A stretch of 31,374 nucleotides of DNA from Betaproteobacteria bacterium (GCA_028139685.1 JAOINQ010000009.1:1-31374); one strand, 5' to 3'. Numbered from the stretch's first letter, positions 15,758 through 24,426 are shown. Notes: generated from the sequence alone by a model not told the origin. Translations and numbers: made by a program.

Positions 15758-16147
15758 AATCCTGACAGAAAACCAGAAAAACGGGAGCAACAATACAAGA
15801 GCCCATCCTAAAAATAACATAGCTCCCCCAAAGGGGACCAACGACGCAAGGACGCTTAGTTCAAAAATATTTTTTACGTATATGTTTAGTGAAAAAAGAA
15901 TCATGCCCAAACAAAACAAAATAGAAGCGGAATGAGACAAATACACACAAATTCTCGGCAAAGAAGAACATCTAATTAAAGAAATTAATCCAAATAAAGC
16001 TATGCAGTGTATCTGTTGAACGCCGAAAGCATAAAGAATAGACTTGTTATTATCGAATGTACTATTGTCTGCGTGCGAAAGGTAAAAAAGCACTAACAAA
16101 GCCACCAACATGTTAAACAATACATAAAAAGTGTACAACGTATGCAT
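15740..16147 (-). CDS. DUF423 (YgdD-like) membrane protein
   Basis: A 135-residue inner-membrane protein with four predicted helices. DUF423 hallmarks are the YAFGVQQIHCIALFGL block in the second helix and LFSLNIYV then VPFGGAMLFLGWALVLL in the last part. The function is unknown. AAGGAAG lies 8 bases before the ATG. The start is only 17 bases from the divergent SRPBCC gene. Confidence 0.85.
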   Translation of the reverse strand: MHTLYTFYVLFNMLVALLVLFYLSHADNSTFDNNKSILYAFGVQQIHCIALFGLISLIRCSSLPRICVYLSHSASILFCLGMILFSLNIYVKNIFELSVLASLVPFGGAMLFLGWALVLLLPFFWFSVRILGRKF

Positions 16148-16164
16148 TAATTTTCTTCCTTGAT

Positions 16165-16722
16165 ATGAATCTAGCCTACCCGATTTTGCTAATTACGTGC
16201 GTATTCTTTTTAACATCGCCTAATGCTTATACAGCCACCTATTCCTTTTCAACAGAAAATGGTATGCACAAAATAGGGCTCAAAACAAACATAAACAAAA
16301 AACCATGCTCAGTTTTTAACGCACTTACGGACTACGATAACTTAACAACGTTTTACTCAAACCTTGAGCATAGTAAGATTTTGAACAAATATCAGGACTC
16401 GATTATTGTAGAACAACATTTCGTGGGAAAAATAATGAACATGAGCATCAAACAAAGAGTCATTTTAAAAGTTAAATACGCAGGTTATAAAATTATTATG
16501 GAACAAATAGAAGGAGATTTTGTCCACTATCGCAGTATATGGTCAATTATCCCCCAAAAAAATAACACTAACATGACAATTGCTACGGAATTCAAAGTCT
16601 CTTTTCTTAAAAACTTGTTTGTCAGCAAGGCGAGTTTAGAAAGAAAACACAAAACATTCTTAAAAAATATGAGGCAACAAATGGACTCAGGCTTGTATGA
16701 ACATTGCACCCAAAAAAATTAG
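16165..16722 (+). CDS. Exported SRPBCC (polyketide-cyclase/COQ10-like) protein
   Basis: A 185-residue protein with a signal peptide (about residues 1-24, ending NAYTA) and then an SRPBCC/START-like domain, a fold with a deep hydrophobic ligand pocket: VFNALTDYDNLTTFYSNLEHS is the usual opening helix region, and EQIEGDFVHYRSIWSIIP resembles the later strands. The ligand is unknown. It overlaps the photolyase gene by 26 bases and is probably co-transcribed with it. No ribosome site is evident. Confidence 0.75.
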   Translation: MNLAYPILLITCVFFLTSPNAYTATYSFSTENGMHKIGLKTNINKKPCSVFNALTDYDNLTTFYSNLEHSKILNKYQDSIIVEQHFVGKIMNMSIKQRVILKVKYAGYKIIMEQIEGDFVHYRSIWSIIPQKNNTNMTIATEFKVSFLKNLFVSKASLERKHKTFLKNMRQQMDSGLYEHCTQKN

Positions 16723-18235
16723 CATAATATGGTTCAAGAAAGATCTTAGGCTTTATGATAACGAGGCATTAAGCTCAGCGGCAGCAAACGGTTTTACTGT
16801 TGGTCTTTTTTCCTTAGACAATTTACGTTGGAACACATCAGATTTGAGCACGCGTCATAAAGTATTCCTCCTTAAAGGTCTATATGAACTTGCTAAACGA
16901 TTGGCCAGTTACAGAGTTCCTATTTATATTGCTAAAGGGAATTTAATCGATACGCTTACAAGGTTAAAGCGAGAATTTGAGGAATTTACTTTGTACAGTC
17001 ATCAGGAGACTGGAAACTTTTCATCTTATTTGTTGGATAAAAAAGTTAAGAAATGGTGCAAGTTAAATCACATACTCTGGGAAGAGAAGCGCCAAAATAA
17101 TGTTATAAGAGGTTTGAAACAACGCGATGTGTGGTCTAGAAAGTGGAAGGAGTTTATGAGTAAAGAGTGTTTGAAATTACCTTTATTCAACTCCAATATT
17201 TGTAATCCACAGATGGAAAATAGTAAATTTCTTTCTCCAAAGGTAGATGACTTTGAATGGAATAGTTTATTGAAGTTTTGTGGATTAGACCATCTCGCTC
17301 TAGACTCAGCAAGTAAAAGTTTGCCAGATAATCTAAATGAGACAATGCAGCAACTACTTACTTCCTTTTTTCAAGAACGCTCCTTGAACTACCGCACTGA
17401 AATGAGCAGTCCCCTAAAAGCAGAATATTCCTGTTCGAGGTTGTCTCCATTTTTAACCAGTGGCATGTTGTCAATAAGAGCTTTATACAAAGAACTCTTG
17501 TCCGTATCAGAAGAGTTAAAATCAAAAGAATTTAATGCAACAAAATTCAGAAGTTTGCGCAGCTTTGAAAAAAGACTACATTGGCGATGTCATTTTATCC
17601 AAAAACTTGAATTCGAGCCTCAATTGGAATTTAGATGTATGCACGTAAACTATGAACATGTTAGAAATCAAAATATATTAAATGCTCAGGAAGAAGATTT
17701 TCTAAACTTGTGGAAAGAGGGTAAGACAGGCTTTCCACTAATTGATGCTTGCATGAACTATCTAAAAACTACTGGGTGGATTAATTTCAGAATGCGCGCA
17801 ATGCTAGTATCTTTTGCGAGTAATAACTTATGGTTACACTGGACACACTCGGGAGAACATCTCGCCAGACTTTTTCTTGACTATGAACCGGGTATTCACT
17901 GGCCGCAAATGCAAATGCAAAGTGGAACCACTGGAATAAATACCATTAGAATTTACAACCCCGAAAAGCAATTTGTCGATCAAGACCCAGACCAAAACTT
18001 TACTAAAAAATGGAATCCCAATGGTTGGCCATATTCAGAATTTGACAAAATCGTAGATTTGAAAAAAAGTTCTCAAGCTGCCCGAGAAAAACTGTGGGCT
18101 ATGAGGAAAAGTAAAAAGTTTGTTAATCTTGCGAAAAAAGTGTACCTAGACCACGGAAGCCGTAAGAGGAAAAATTTTAAACAAAAACGGCAACTTGTTT
18201 CCAATAGCCAATTGGAACTCCTAGATAAACAGTGA
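16697..18235 (+). CDS. DNA photolyase/cryptochrome family protein (full length)
   Basis: A flavoprotein of 512 residues, predicted to repair UV-induced pyrimidine dimers with blue light or to act as a photoreceptor. The N-terminal antenna-binding Rossmann-like domain starts IIWFKKDLRLYDNEAL. The FAD domain contains LSPFLTSGMLSIRALY, RSFEKRLHWRCHFIQ, GFPLIDACMNYLKTTGWINF, RMRAMLVSFASNNL and the late QSGTTGINTIRIYNP with KQFVDQDPD. The last motif set is that of the cryptochrome-like class found beside DUF2256 genes. The C-terminal tail is very basic. It is followed by DUF2256 through a GTGA overlap. Confidence 0.92.
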   Translation: MNIAPKKISIIWFKKDLRLYDNEALSSAAANGFTVGLFSLDNLRWNTSDLSTRHKVFLLKGLYELAKRLASYRVPIYIAKGNLIDTLTRLKREFEEFTLYSHQETGNFSSYLLDKKVKKWCKLNHILWEEKRQNNVIRGLKQRDVWSRKWKEFMSKECLKLPLFNSNICNPQMENSKFLSPKVDDFEWNSLLKFCGLDHLALDSASKSLPDNLNETMQQLLTSFFQERSLNYRTEMSSPLKAEYSCSRLSPFLTSGMLSIRALYKELLSVSEELKSKEFNATKFRSLRSFEKRLHWRCHFIQKLEFEPQLEFRCMHVNYEHVRNQNILNAQEEDFLNLWKEGKTGFPLIDACMNYLKTTGWINFRMRAMLVSFASNNLWLHWTHSGEHLARLFLDYEPGIHWPQMQMQSGTTGINTIRIYNPEKQFVDQDPDQNFTKKWNPNGWPYSEFDKIVDLKKSSQAAREKLWAMRKSKKFVNLAKKVYLDHGSRKRKNFKQKRQLVSNSQLELLDKQ

Positions 18236-18387
18236 GAAAAATTAAAGAGAGTAAAATTTGCGTTGTCTGTAAAAAACCCATGGAGTGGCGAAAATCGTGG
18301 CGAAATAATTGGCAAGAAGTGAAATACTGTTCTGATAGATGTAGAAAAAATAAGCGTGTCACGAAAAGCAATGCTCCTGAGACCTGA
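18232..18387 (+). CDS. DUF2256 zinc-ribbon-like protein, 51 residues
   Basis: A very small gene starting with GTG at 18232, overlapping the photolyase stop (GTGA). It encodes CVVCKKPMEWRKSWRNNW then VKYCSDRCRKNK. The four cysteines (C10, C13, C33, C37) form a CxxC...CxxxC metal site, and the WRK..W and VKYCS.RCR words are the DUF2256 signature. DUF2256 is often next to or fused to this class of photolyase. Its role is unknown; a structural zinc site is likely. Confidence 0.88.
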   Translation: MRKIKESKICVVCKKPMEWRKSWRNNWQEVKYCSDRCRKNKRVTKSNAPET

Positions 18388-18430
18388 AAATTTTTTAATT
18401 GCACAATACTATATAAAGACTTTCTTGATG

Positions 18431-19582
18431 TCACTTAATTGTTTTTTCTATTTTTCTCCAATACTTTGAGAAAGAATGACAGTATTGCTCTGGTTCCACT
18501 CCTATTTTTTTTTCAAAAATCATATTTACTCTGTCAAACGGAAACCGTGGAATTTCTTCTAAATGTTGATTGTATGTAGACAAACATTTTCCTATTTGAC
18601 TCGCATCCCTACAAATAAAAATATCATCACACGTCTCTTCCATACTTTTTAAAACAAAATTCCACTTAATGGAACTCCATGGCCATTTCTTGTGAAACTC
18701 CTCAAAAATGATTCCAATTTTCTTCCTATGGCTGTTTATTTCATCAGAAAACCCGATATTCCATGGATGAATGAGAAAAAAATCATCTAATTTTGCATCT
18801 CGAACATCTGGCAAATCGATGGGAGGATAAGATTTAACTAGAGGGGGTTCAAATGGAATAAGCTTGTCTTCTGTTATCAACTCATTTCCAATTGTTTTCC
18901 GACTAAAAGCTAAATCTGATAACTCCGAGTAACTTTTATCTAGAGAGGTCCCCTTGACACAAAATTCCTCAGGGCCGTACTTTTTAACATTTTCAGCGTT
19001 AAAAATATAAATACTTGAACGAGTTGTCCCAGCAACCCATTGCCACGACAAATGATTTGATGCAAGGTCTCCATCTACTAATAGAGAATACATCCAGTCA
19101 GCGCCAACTTTCCAATAAACTTTTCTAAAGTGGACAATATAAGCAGCCAACCACATTCTCGCGTGATTGTGAATATACCCACTTTCATACAAACCTTGAA
19201 TACTTTTATCTATAACAGCAAGACCAGTTTTGGCACGAGTAATGTCACCTGGCAACTCAGACTTGTAAAAAGACTTAGGTATTGCCTCCTCGCCAAGTGA
19301 ACTGAAAATGTTTTCCCCTTTTTTTGTCCATACATGATGGAAAAATTGACGCCACATTAATTCGTTGACAAATTTGTGATCGGGTCTTAGATTATATTTC
19401 TTCGTTAGGCTATCGTAAACCTCCTCCAGAGATAGAATCCCATGAGTAATATATGGAGACAACTTGCTTACGTTGCCTTTAATAAAGTTTCTGGTTCGTT
19501 TATACTCTGAAGGGTTGAATGAGTCGAGCCTCTGTTTTGCAGAAACTCTCCCTGGAAGTGCAGTTGTATTAGAATAGTTCAA
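18431..19582 (-). CDS. Photolyase-like FAD-binding protein lacking the N-terminal antenna domain
   Basis: A 383-residue flavoprotein-like protein that starts directly in the photolyase FAD domain: VSKLSPYITHGILSLEEVY, FVNELMWRQFFHHVW, DKSIQGLYESGYIHNHARMW, DGDLASNHLSWQWVAG, RSSIYIFNAEN. After about residue 245 comes a different domain (FFLIHPWNIGF, then EEFHKKWPWSSIKWNFVLKS) that may be the Rossmann-like antenna domain moved to the C-terminus. The start is TTG at 19582, the only start before an upstream in-frame stop at 19598. It is convergent with the DUF2256 gene. Dimer repair cannot be assumed. Confidence 0.85.
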   Translation of the reverse strand: MNYSNTTALPGRVSAKQRLDSFNPSEYKRTRNFIKGNVSKLSPYITHGILSLEEVYDSLTKKYNLRPDHKFVNELMWRQFFHHVWTKKGENIFSSLGEEAIPKSFYKSELPGDITRAKTGLAVIDKSIQGLYESGYIHNHARMWLAAYIVHFRKVYWKVGADWMYSLLVDGDLASNHLSWQWVAGTTRSSIYIFNAENVKKYGPEEFCVKGTSLDKSYSELSDLAFSRKTIGNELITEDKLIPFEPPLVKSYPPIDLPDVRDAKLDDFFLIHPWNIGFSDEINSHRKKIGIIFEEFHKKWPWSSIKWNFVLKSMEETCDDIFICRDASQIGKCLSTYNQHLEEIPRFPFDRVNMIFEKKIGVEPEQYCHSFSKYWRKIEKTIK

Positions 19583-19586
19583 AATT

Positions 19587-20087
19587 ATGGTCTCTTTTCA
19601 ATCCGCGATATTTGCCGCTCTTTCATGGAGTGTTACACCGATTGTAGCAATGGACAATAATTGGCCAATTCGATGCGGCATACATTACTACGACGAAAAA
19701 GAAAATATCTCATTTAAAGTTGAAAAGTTTGTGCGGGAAGCAAGAGTTTTGACATCAATGACTCTAGAAGTTCCCGGCCAACGCATTTCCTCAGCAAGTC
19801 TAAAATCACGAACAATTAACACGGAAACTATTTTTCAAAATCCAGCCGGTGAGAAAGAAACCTTCTATGTCGAGAAAAATTTAGAACAATCAGACCAAGG
19901 AGGTCTTTTGATGTTCGAAATAGCAAATTTTGGGGGAAAGTTGATCTACAAAACAAATGAAACACAGGTAAGATTAAATCTTCCTTCGCGATTATCCAGA
20001 AATGTCACCGGAGCATATTTAAATTGTGCAGGAGATTTAATTAGGCCAGACAACGAAATATCATTTTATGAGAGTACAGCAAAGTAA
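19587..20087 (+). CDS. Exported protein of unknown function
   Basis: A 166-residue protein that I do not recognise. Residues 1-21 look like a signal peptide (FQSAIFAALSWSVTPIVA). The mature part begins DNNWPIRCGIHYY, contains two cysteines far apart (possible disulfide) and alternating short strands, suggesting a small beta-rich periplasmic domain. The start lies 4 bases from the TTG of the divergent photolyase-like gene. It precedes the histone-deacetylase-family gene on the same strand. Confidence 0.6.
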   Translation: MVSFQSAIFAALSWSVTPIVAMDNNWPIRCGIHYYDEKENISFKVEKFVREARVLTSMTLEVPGQRISSASLKSRTINTETIFQNPAGEKETFYVEKNLEQSDQGGLLMFEIANFGGKLIYKTNETQVRLNLPSRLSRNVTGAYLNCAGDLIRPDNEISFYESTAK

Positions 20088-20151
20088 GAGAAACCTATTT
20101 TGTTTTGGTCTTATAAGTTTAATTCTTTCAAAGCGAGGTATTAGTTTCGAC

Positions 20152-21075
20152 ATGAAAGCCAATAAAAATAAGACTGGTCTTATTTTTGACAACATTTTTC
20201 TTGACCCTATACATGATCAGGCACATCCTGAAACTCCTAAGAGATTACAATTAGCGTGGGAAAAAATTCAAAGCCATCCTGGGTTTAACAACTCTATTGT
20301 TTACTTACCCTTGAAAGAAATAAGCGACGAGATAATAACGATGATTCACTCTGAGGACCATCTCGAAAAAATTGCTAGCAGATATAGGTCTAACATAGTT
20401 ACAATCGCCAGGTCGGCAGTTGGTGGAGTCATAGCTGCTTGTGACTATGTGCATCAAAACAAAGTACAGAATGCTTTTGTGGCGGCAAGACCCCCGGGGC
20501 ATCATGCAAGAAATTATGGGCGCGAAGAGGGGTTTTGCTTTTTTAACAATATTGCGATAGCTGCTAAATATCTCCAAAATGTTTTGAAATACAAGCGAAT
20601 TTTAATTGTCGATTGGGATTATCACCACGGCGATGGAACGGAATTTTTTTTCTATGACGATCCTACCGTGCTATTTTTTTCTTTGCATGATTGGCATTCG
20701 TATCCTGGTACCGGAGATCCGGCGAGAAAAGGTGAAGGTGAAGGGTACGGTTACAATATTAATATCCATCTGAATTGTGGAGCAACGGATAGTGACTTAA
20801 GAGAAAGCCTGGTTGAAAAGTTACTCCCAGCAGCCGAGAAGTTTCAACCTGATTTCGTTCTAATTTCAGCCGGCTTCGATTCAAGAAAAGATGACTTGCT
20901 AGGTTGTTTCAATTTTTCTGACTCAGGGTTCTATGACGCCACAAAAATAGTCTTAGATATCGCTAACAAATATGCGAACGGGAAAATAGTTTCCCTTCTA
21001 GAAGGAGGTTATTATCCAGAAGGAGTTGCAAACGGTGTGCAAGCTCATTTAACATCCCTATCGGACAATAAGTAG
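20152..21075 (+). CDS. Histone-deacetylase-family hydrolase
   Basis: A zinc amidohydrolase of about 307 residues that removes acyl groups from acetylated lysines, polyamines or similar amines; the bacterial substrate is unknown. All active-site blocks are present: DPIHDQAHPETPKRL, AARPPGHHA with the catalytic His pair, EGFCFFNNIAIAA, VDWDYHHGDGTE and SAGFDSRKDDLLG with the zinc-binding Asp and His. The frame is open to 20068, but the ATG at 20152 fits the family N-terminus and avoids overlap with the preceding gene. The 3' end overlaps the convergent DUF3429 gene by 18 bases. Confidence 0.93.
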   Translation: MKANKNKTGLIFDNIFLDPIHDQAHPETPKRLQLAWEKIQSHPGFNNSIVYLPLKEISDEIITMIHSEDHLEKIASRYRSNIVTIARSAVGGVIAACDYVHQNKVQNAFVAARPPGHHARNYGREEGFCFFNNIAIAAKYLQNVLKYKRILIVDWDYHHGDGTEFFFYDDPTVLFFSLHDWHSYPGTGDPARKGEGEGYGYNINIHLNCGATDSDLRESLVEKLLPAAEKFQPDFVLISAGFDSRKDDLLGCFNFSDSGFYDATKIVLDIANKYANGKIVSLLEGGYYPEGVANGVQAHLTSLSDNK

Positions 21076-21540
21076 AACAATAGAGCAAAAAAAACAAGAA
21101 GCAACGATAACCGTTAGGCGAAATCGGAGCGGAAGAAACCAATTCGGAATATCTTCTTGCCTAAACAAGATACTATCAATTACATAAATAAATATGAAAC
21201 TTGATCCAATAATTAATAATCTATCAAGTTCATCAAACAGAATTGAGAAAAAAGCTATCAAAGACGGAATGACACCAATAACAAGCCGGCCCGCTAAATT
21301 TTTGATCTCAGCTTTATGTGCTATCGCCAACATATAGCCCCAGTGCGGAGCGCCTAAAAAACTCAGGATAATGCTGCCATAGAAATATATTAAGCTAACC
21401 TCACCTTGAATCAGTTGATAACCATGCCACTGCATTGCCACAAAAACGACGAAAGGAACAGCTCCCCCGTAGCCTAAAGCATAAGCAGTTCCCGAACACT
21501 TATCAATTTTTTCTACTCCAAAAATAATTTTATTCATCAT
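21058..21540 (-). CDS. DUF3429 membrane protein
   Basis: About 160 residues with five hydrophobic helices. The DUF3429 pattern is visible in ALGYGGAVPFV at the first helix, YFYGSIILSFLGAPHWGY in the middle, and LPLRFRLTVIVASCF near the end. The function is unknown. ATGs at 21540 and 21537 overlap the end of cutA by a few bases; the longer open frame to 21603 lies inside cutA and is not used. Confidence 0.82.
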   Translation of the reverse strand: MMNKIIFGVEKIDKCSGTAYALGYGGAVPFVVFVAMQWHGYQLIQGEVSLIYFYGSIILSFLGAPHWGYMLAIAHKAEIKNLAGRLVIGVIPSLIAFFSILFDELDRLLIIGSSFIFIYVIDSILFRQEDIPNWFLPLRFRLTVIVASCFFCSIVLLIVR

Positions 21541-21880
21541 CCTCAAATTCTTCGTTTTCGCCACATTGGTTGTCCACCCATTCAGCATAAGGACCATAAG
21601 CATACATTATGGGCACACTGATTATTTCGGGTAAATCATATGGGTGCACTTCCAGAAGTTTCTCCTCTATCCTTTCGTAATTATCTGCTACCGTTTTGAT
21701 ACTTAATTTAAACTCAAGGCTTTCGTCAACCTCATCCTCCCATTCAAAAATACTACGAACCTGATTGATCTGAATACAAGCGGCTAAATTCTCTTCTACA
21801 AGAATCCTGGAAATACTTCGAGCCTCCTTAATTGAATCAACCGTAGTGCACACCACAATTAGATCTTTTGTAAATTCCAT
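21530..21880 (-). CDS. cutA: CutA1-family divalent-cation tolerance protein
   Basis: A small trimeric cytosolic protein linked to divalent-metal tolerance. The family blocks are clear: LIVVCTTVDSIKEARSISR, LVEENLAACIQI, VRSIFEWEDEVDESLEFKL, and VHPYDLPEIISVPI. The ATG at 21880, with AGGATAAAG just upstream, gives about 116 residues; the 12 extra residues in the longer frame are not conserved. It sits 10 bases after the DUF1330 gene, and its acidic C-terminus overlaps the DUF3429 start. Confidence 0.92.
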   Translation of the reverse strand: MEFTKDLIVVCTTVDSIKEARSISRILVEENLAACIQINQVRSIFEWEDEVDESLEFKLSIKTVADNYERIEEKLLEVHPYDLPEIISVPIMYAYGPYAEWVDNQCGENEEFEDDE

Positions 21881-21890
21881 ATTCTTTATC

Positions 21891-22193
21891 CTAGTTAGTG
21901 TTCTCCACCCCCTCAACTATCAAAAGATACCCTTTCGCATTTTGCAATCTACCGTGAACTATTTCCTGATACTCCCGTGAAAAATACCATGCCTTCGCAG
22001 TATCAATACTAGGAAATTCTATGATGACATTTCTATTTCCAGTGGGATCCCCATCTAAAATTACCGTATCCCCTCCCCTTGCTAAAAACTTGCCGCCATG
22101 CGCTTTGACTGTTTCTGGAACCTTCTTCGCGTATTCTCCATATCCGTCTTTATTTAATATTGTATTGTTTCCTAAGATGTAAGCTTTAGCCAA
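21891..22193 (-). CDS. DUF1330 small protein (dimeric alpha-beta barrel)
   Basis: A 100-residue cytosolic protein with the DUF1330 pattern: KAYILGNNTILNKDGYGEY, FLARGGDTVILDGD, NVIIEFPSIDTAKAWYFSRE and YLLIVEG. The fold is a ferredoxin-like dimeric barrel and no reaction is known. The start is TTG at 22193, chosen because a strong GGAGGTG ribosome site at 22198-22204 precedes it at normal distance. It heads the DUF1330-cutA-DUF3429 cluster and is divergent from cysI. Confidence 0.88.
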   Translation of the reverse strand: MAKAYILGNNTILNKDGYGEYAKKVPETVKAHGGKFLARGGDTVILDGDPTGNRNVIIEFPSIDTAKAWYFSREYQEIVHGRLQNAKGYLLIVEGVENTN

Positions 22194-22311
22194 AATTCAC
22201 CTCCGTGTTCTTTATAACTTATTTTTCTAACGTTAAAAAAAAAAAGTATTTCAAAAAAATTTTTTTACAACGTACAGTATAGGCTACTTTGAACAACTTG
22301 ACTTTTCGACT
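22194..22311. promoter_or_regulatory. Divergent intergenic region upstream of cysI and DUF1330
   Basis: The 118 bases between divergent starts must hold promoters for both clusters. They contain long A/T tracts, including AAAAAAATTTTTTT near 22254-22267, which could bend DNA. I find no convincing -35/-10 pair and no clear regulator box by eye. Confidence 0.35.
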
Positions 22312-23991
22312 ATGTACCAACCTAATACTTTTGATTTGTCCAGGCTTAGAGAAAGAGCTTCTCAATTCGAAAACCAACTCAAGCGTCATAAAGAGGGTGT
22401 TACTACCCCTGAGGAGTTCCGTCCCTTGAGGTTACAAAATGGTTTATATATTCAACGTCATGCGCCTATGCTGAGAATAGCAATAGCGTATGGGATGTTA
22501 AATACTCGTCAGCTAAAATCCTTAGCTCAAATAACGACCAAATACGATAGAGGATACGGTCATTTAACAACTAGACAAAATATGCAACTAAACTGGATAA
22601 AAGTGGATGATGTCCCAAAAGCTCTGAAAGAACTAGCTGAAGTTGGCTTGCATGGTATCCAGTCTAGTGGGAACTGTTTAAGGAATATAACCAGTGACGC
22701 TTTAGCTGGGATATGTAAAGGTGAAATCGTTGATCCAAGACCTTATGCTGAAATTCTTCGGCAATGGAGCACCTTTCACCCGGAACTTTCCTTTCTACCT
22801 AGAAAATTTAAGGTTGCTTTTACAGGTGCTGTAGAAGATAGAGCACTAATACAAGTTCATGACCTAGCATTTGAGGCTATTGCCCCTGAACCGGAAGTGA
22901 GATTTAGAGTTCGAGCCGGAGGTGGACTAGGAAGAACACCAGTATTAGGTCCTGTAATTCATGACAGTCTTCATTGGACCGATATCACGCGGTACACTCA
23001 CGCTTTGATGCGACTATATAATCGGTTAGGAAGACGTGATAATCTGACAAAAGCAAGGATTAAAATTCTTATTAGATCAGTTGGAACCAATGAATTTAAA
23101 AAATTGTTAGATGAGGAATTCACAGACGTAAAACAAAATTCCAAACAATTAGATTTAAGCGATTTAGATAGAGTTAAAAATCAATTTCTAGAAGAACGTG
23201 AGATTGTAAAAAAAGTCTCTGACTCAGGAAAAATAAATCAAGGTGTAATCGAAAAAACAACTGATACTGTAGATTTTATTAATTGGAAAAATAGATGTGT
23301 AATCGATCATAAATATCCTGGATTGAGTATTGTTAAGGTTCCGGTAAAAGGAGAAGGTCGAGCCCCTGGAGACGTCACCGCAGAGGAAATGTTATCGTTG
23401 TGTGAGATTGCTGACGAGTTCAGTGCATCTCTAGTCCGAGTAACACATGCCCAAAATTTTGTTTTGCCGTATGTATCTAATTCAGTCTTACCTGACTTAT
23501 ATCTCAAACTACGAGAACTAAGTATGGCACGACCCGTAAGTGGTTTATTAACTGATATGGTCTGCTGTCCTGGAGGAGATTTTTGCTCTCTAGCAAATGC
23601 GAGATCAATTACTGTAGCTGAAGATATTAATCGTCGATATAAATCTCTCGACAAATTAGAATCGCTCGGCAATATAGATTTAAGAATATCAGGATGTATG
23701 AATAGTTGTGGGCATCATCATATCGGAAATATCGGAATTCTTGGAGTTGATAAAGACGGAAAAGCATTTTATCAGCTGTTATTAGGTGGCAACTCAGGAG
23801 AAAAAGGTAAAGCGAGCCTTGGGAAAATTATTGCCAAAGCATTTGCAGAAGATGAGATTAGCGATGCTGTAGAAAACATCCTTCAACACTACCTTAGTAA
23901 GAGAGACAAAAACGAGACCTTTCAAAACACCGTTGCGAGACTAGGAAATGCTTCATTTGCAGAGGCTGCTAACAAAGCTAGAAAATCCTGA
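22312..23991 (+). CDS. cysI: Siroheme/[4Fe-4S] sulfite (or nitrite) reductase, CysI-like
   Basis: Six-electron reduction of sulfite to sulfide. The 559 residues show RHAPMLRIAIAYGMLNTRQ and RGYGHLTTRQNMQLNWI at the N-terminal half, then the paired siroheme/iron-sulfur cysteine motifs, CCPGGDFCSLANARS near residue 417 and SGCMNSCGHHHIGNIGILG near residue 461. The family also includes nitrite reductases, but the following cys genes point to sulfite. No CysJ flavoprotein is in the operon, so the electron donor lies elsewhere. It is the first gene of the operon. Confidence 0.94.
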   Translation: MYQPNTFDLSRLRERASQFENQLKRHKEGVTTPEEFRPLRLQNGLYIQRHAPMLRIAIAYGMLNTRQLKSLAQITTKYDRGYGHLTTRQNMQLNWIKVDDVPKALKELAEVGLHGIQSSGNCLRNITSDALAGICKGEIVDPRPYAEILRQWSTFHPELSFLPRKFKVAFTGAVEDRALIQVHDLAFEAIAPEPEVRFRVRAGGGLGRTPVLGPVIHDSLHWTDITRYTHALMRLYNRLGRRDNLTKARIKILIRSVGTNEFKKLLDEEFTDVKQNSKQLDLSDLDRVKNQFLEEREIVKKVSDSGKINQGVIEKTTDTVDFINWKNRCVIDHKYPGLSIVKVPVKGEGRAPGDVTAEEMLSLCEIADEFSASLVRVTHAQNFVLPYVSNSVLPDLYLKLRELSMARPVSGLLTDMVCCPGGDFCSLANARSITVAEDINRRYKSLDKLESLGNIDLRISGCMNSCGHHHIGNIGILGVDKDGKAFYQLLLGGNSGEKGKASLGKIIAKAFAEDEISDAVENILQHYLSKRDKNETFQNTVARLGNASFAEAANKARKS

Positions 23992-24001
23992 GGGATGAAA
24001 A

Positions 24002-24424
24002 ATGACCCTGCATGATACAAAAATAATCACTATAAATTTAATTACAGGCGAGTTGGTAGAGACAAAAATTCCAATAAAAGTTTTAGATCCAGATAAGGTT
24101 GGTGTGAGAACCTCTGAAATCTCCAAAGAAGTTTTGGAGGAGAAAAGTATTGCAATTTCTTTTAGTAAAATGACTGACGGTAGAGCCTACTCGTTAGCTG
24201 CAAAAATAAAAGAAATAGCTGACGGTATTGAAATTCATGCGATTGGAAAAATTAATCAGGAAATTTGTTATTTTTTAAAAAGAAGTGGGTTTGACATAGC
24301 CCATTTTGAATCTAGTTCCGAGGAATCGATTTTTGTTAAAGAGCGCGAAGAACTGGCTTCAATCCTTAACCCGTTTAAAAACCACTACCAATCTGGTAAA
24401 GACAACTCAGGAGGACTTTTTTAA
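24002..24424 (+). CDS. DUF934 protein of the sulfite-reductase operon
   Basis: A 140-residue protein with the DUF934 core ISFSKMTDGRAYSLAAKI followed by the QEICYFLKRSGFDIAHFE block. Such proteins are nearly always next to CysI-like reductases in proteobacteria, which suggests an accessory role, but the function is not established. It starts 10 bases after cysI, with GAGGGA before the ATG. Confidence 0.88.
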   Translation: MTLHDTKIITINLITGELVETKIPIKVLDPDKVGVRTSEISKEVLEEKSIAISFSKMTDGRAYSLAAKIKEIADGIEIHAIGKINQEICYFLKRSGFDIAHFESSSEESIFVKEREELASILNPFKNHYQSGKDNSGGLF

Positions 24425-24426
24425 AA

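Noticed and set aside
20068..20151. N-terminal extension of the histone-deacetylase-family gene
   Set aside because: It overlaps the preceding gene, is not like the family N-terminus, and the ATG at 20152 fits the alignment better.
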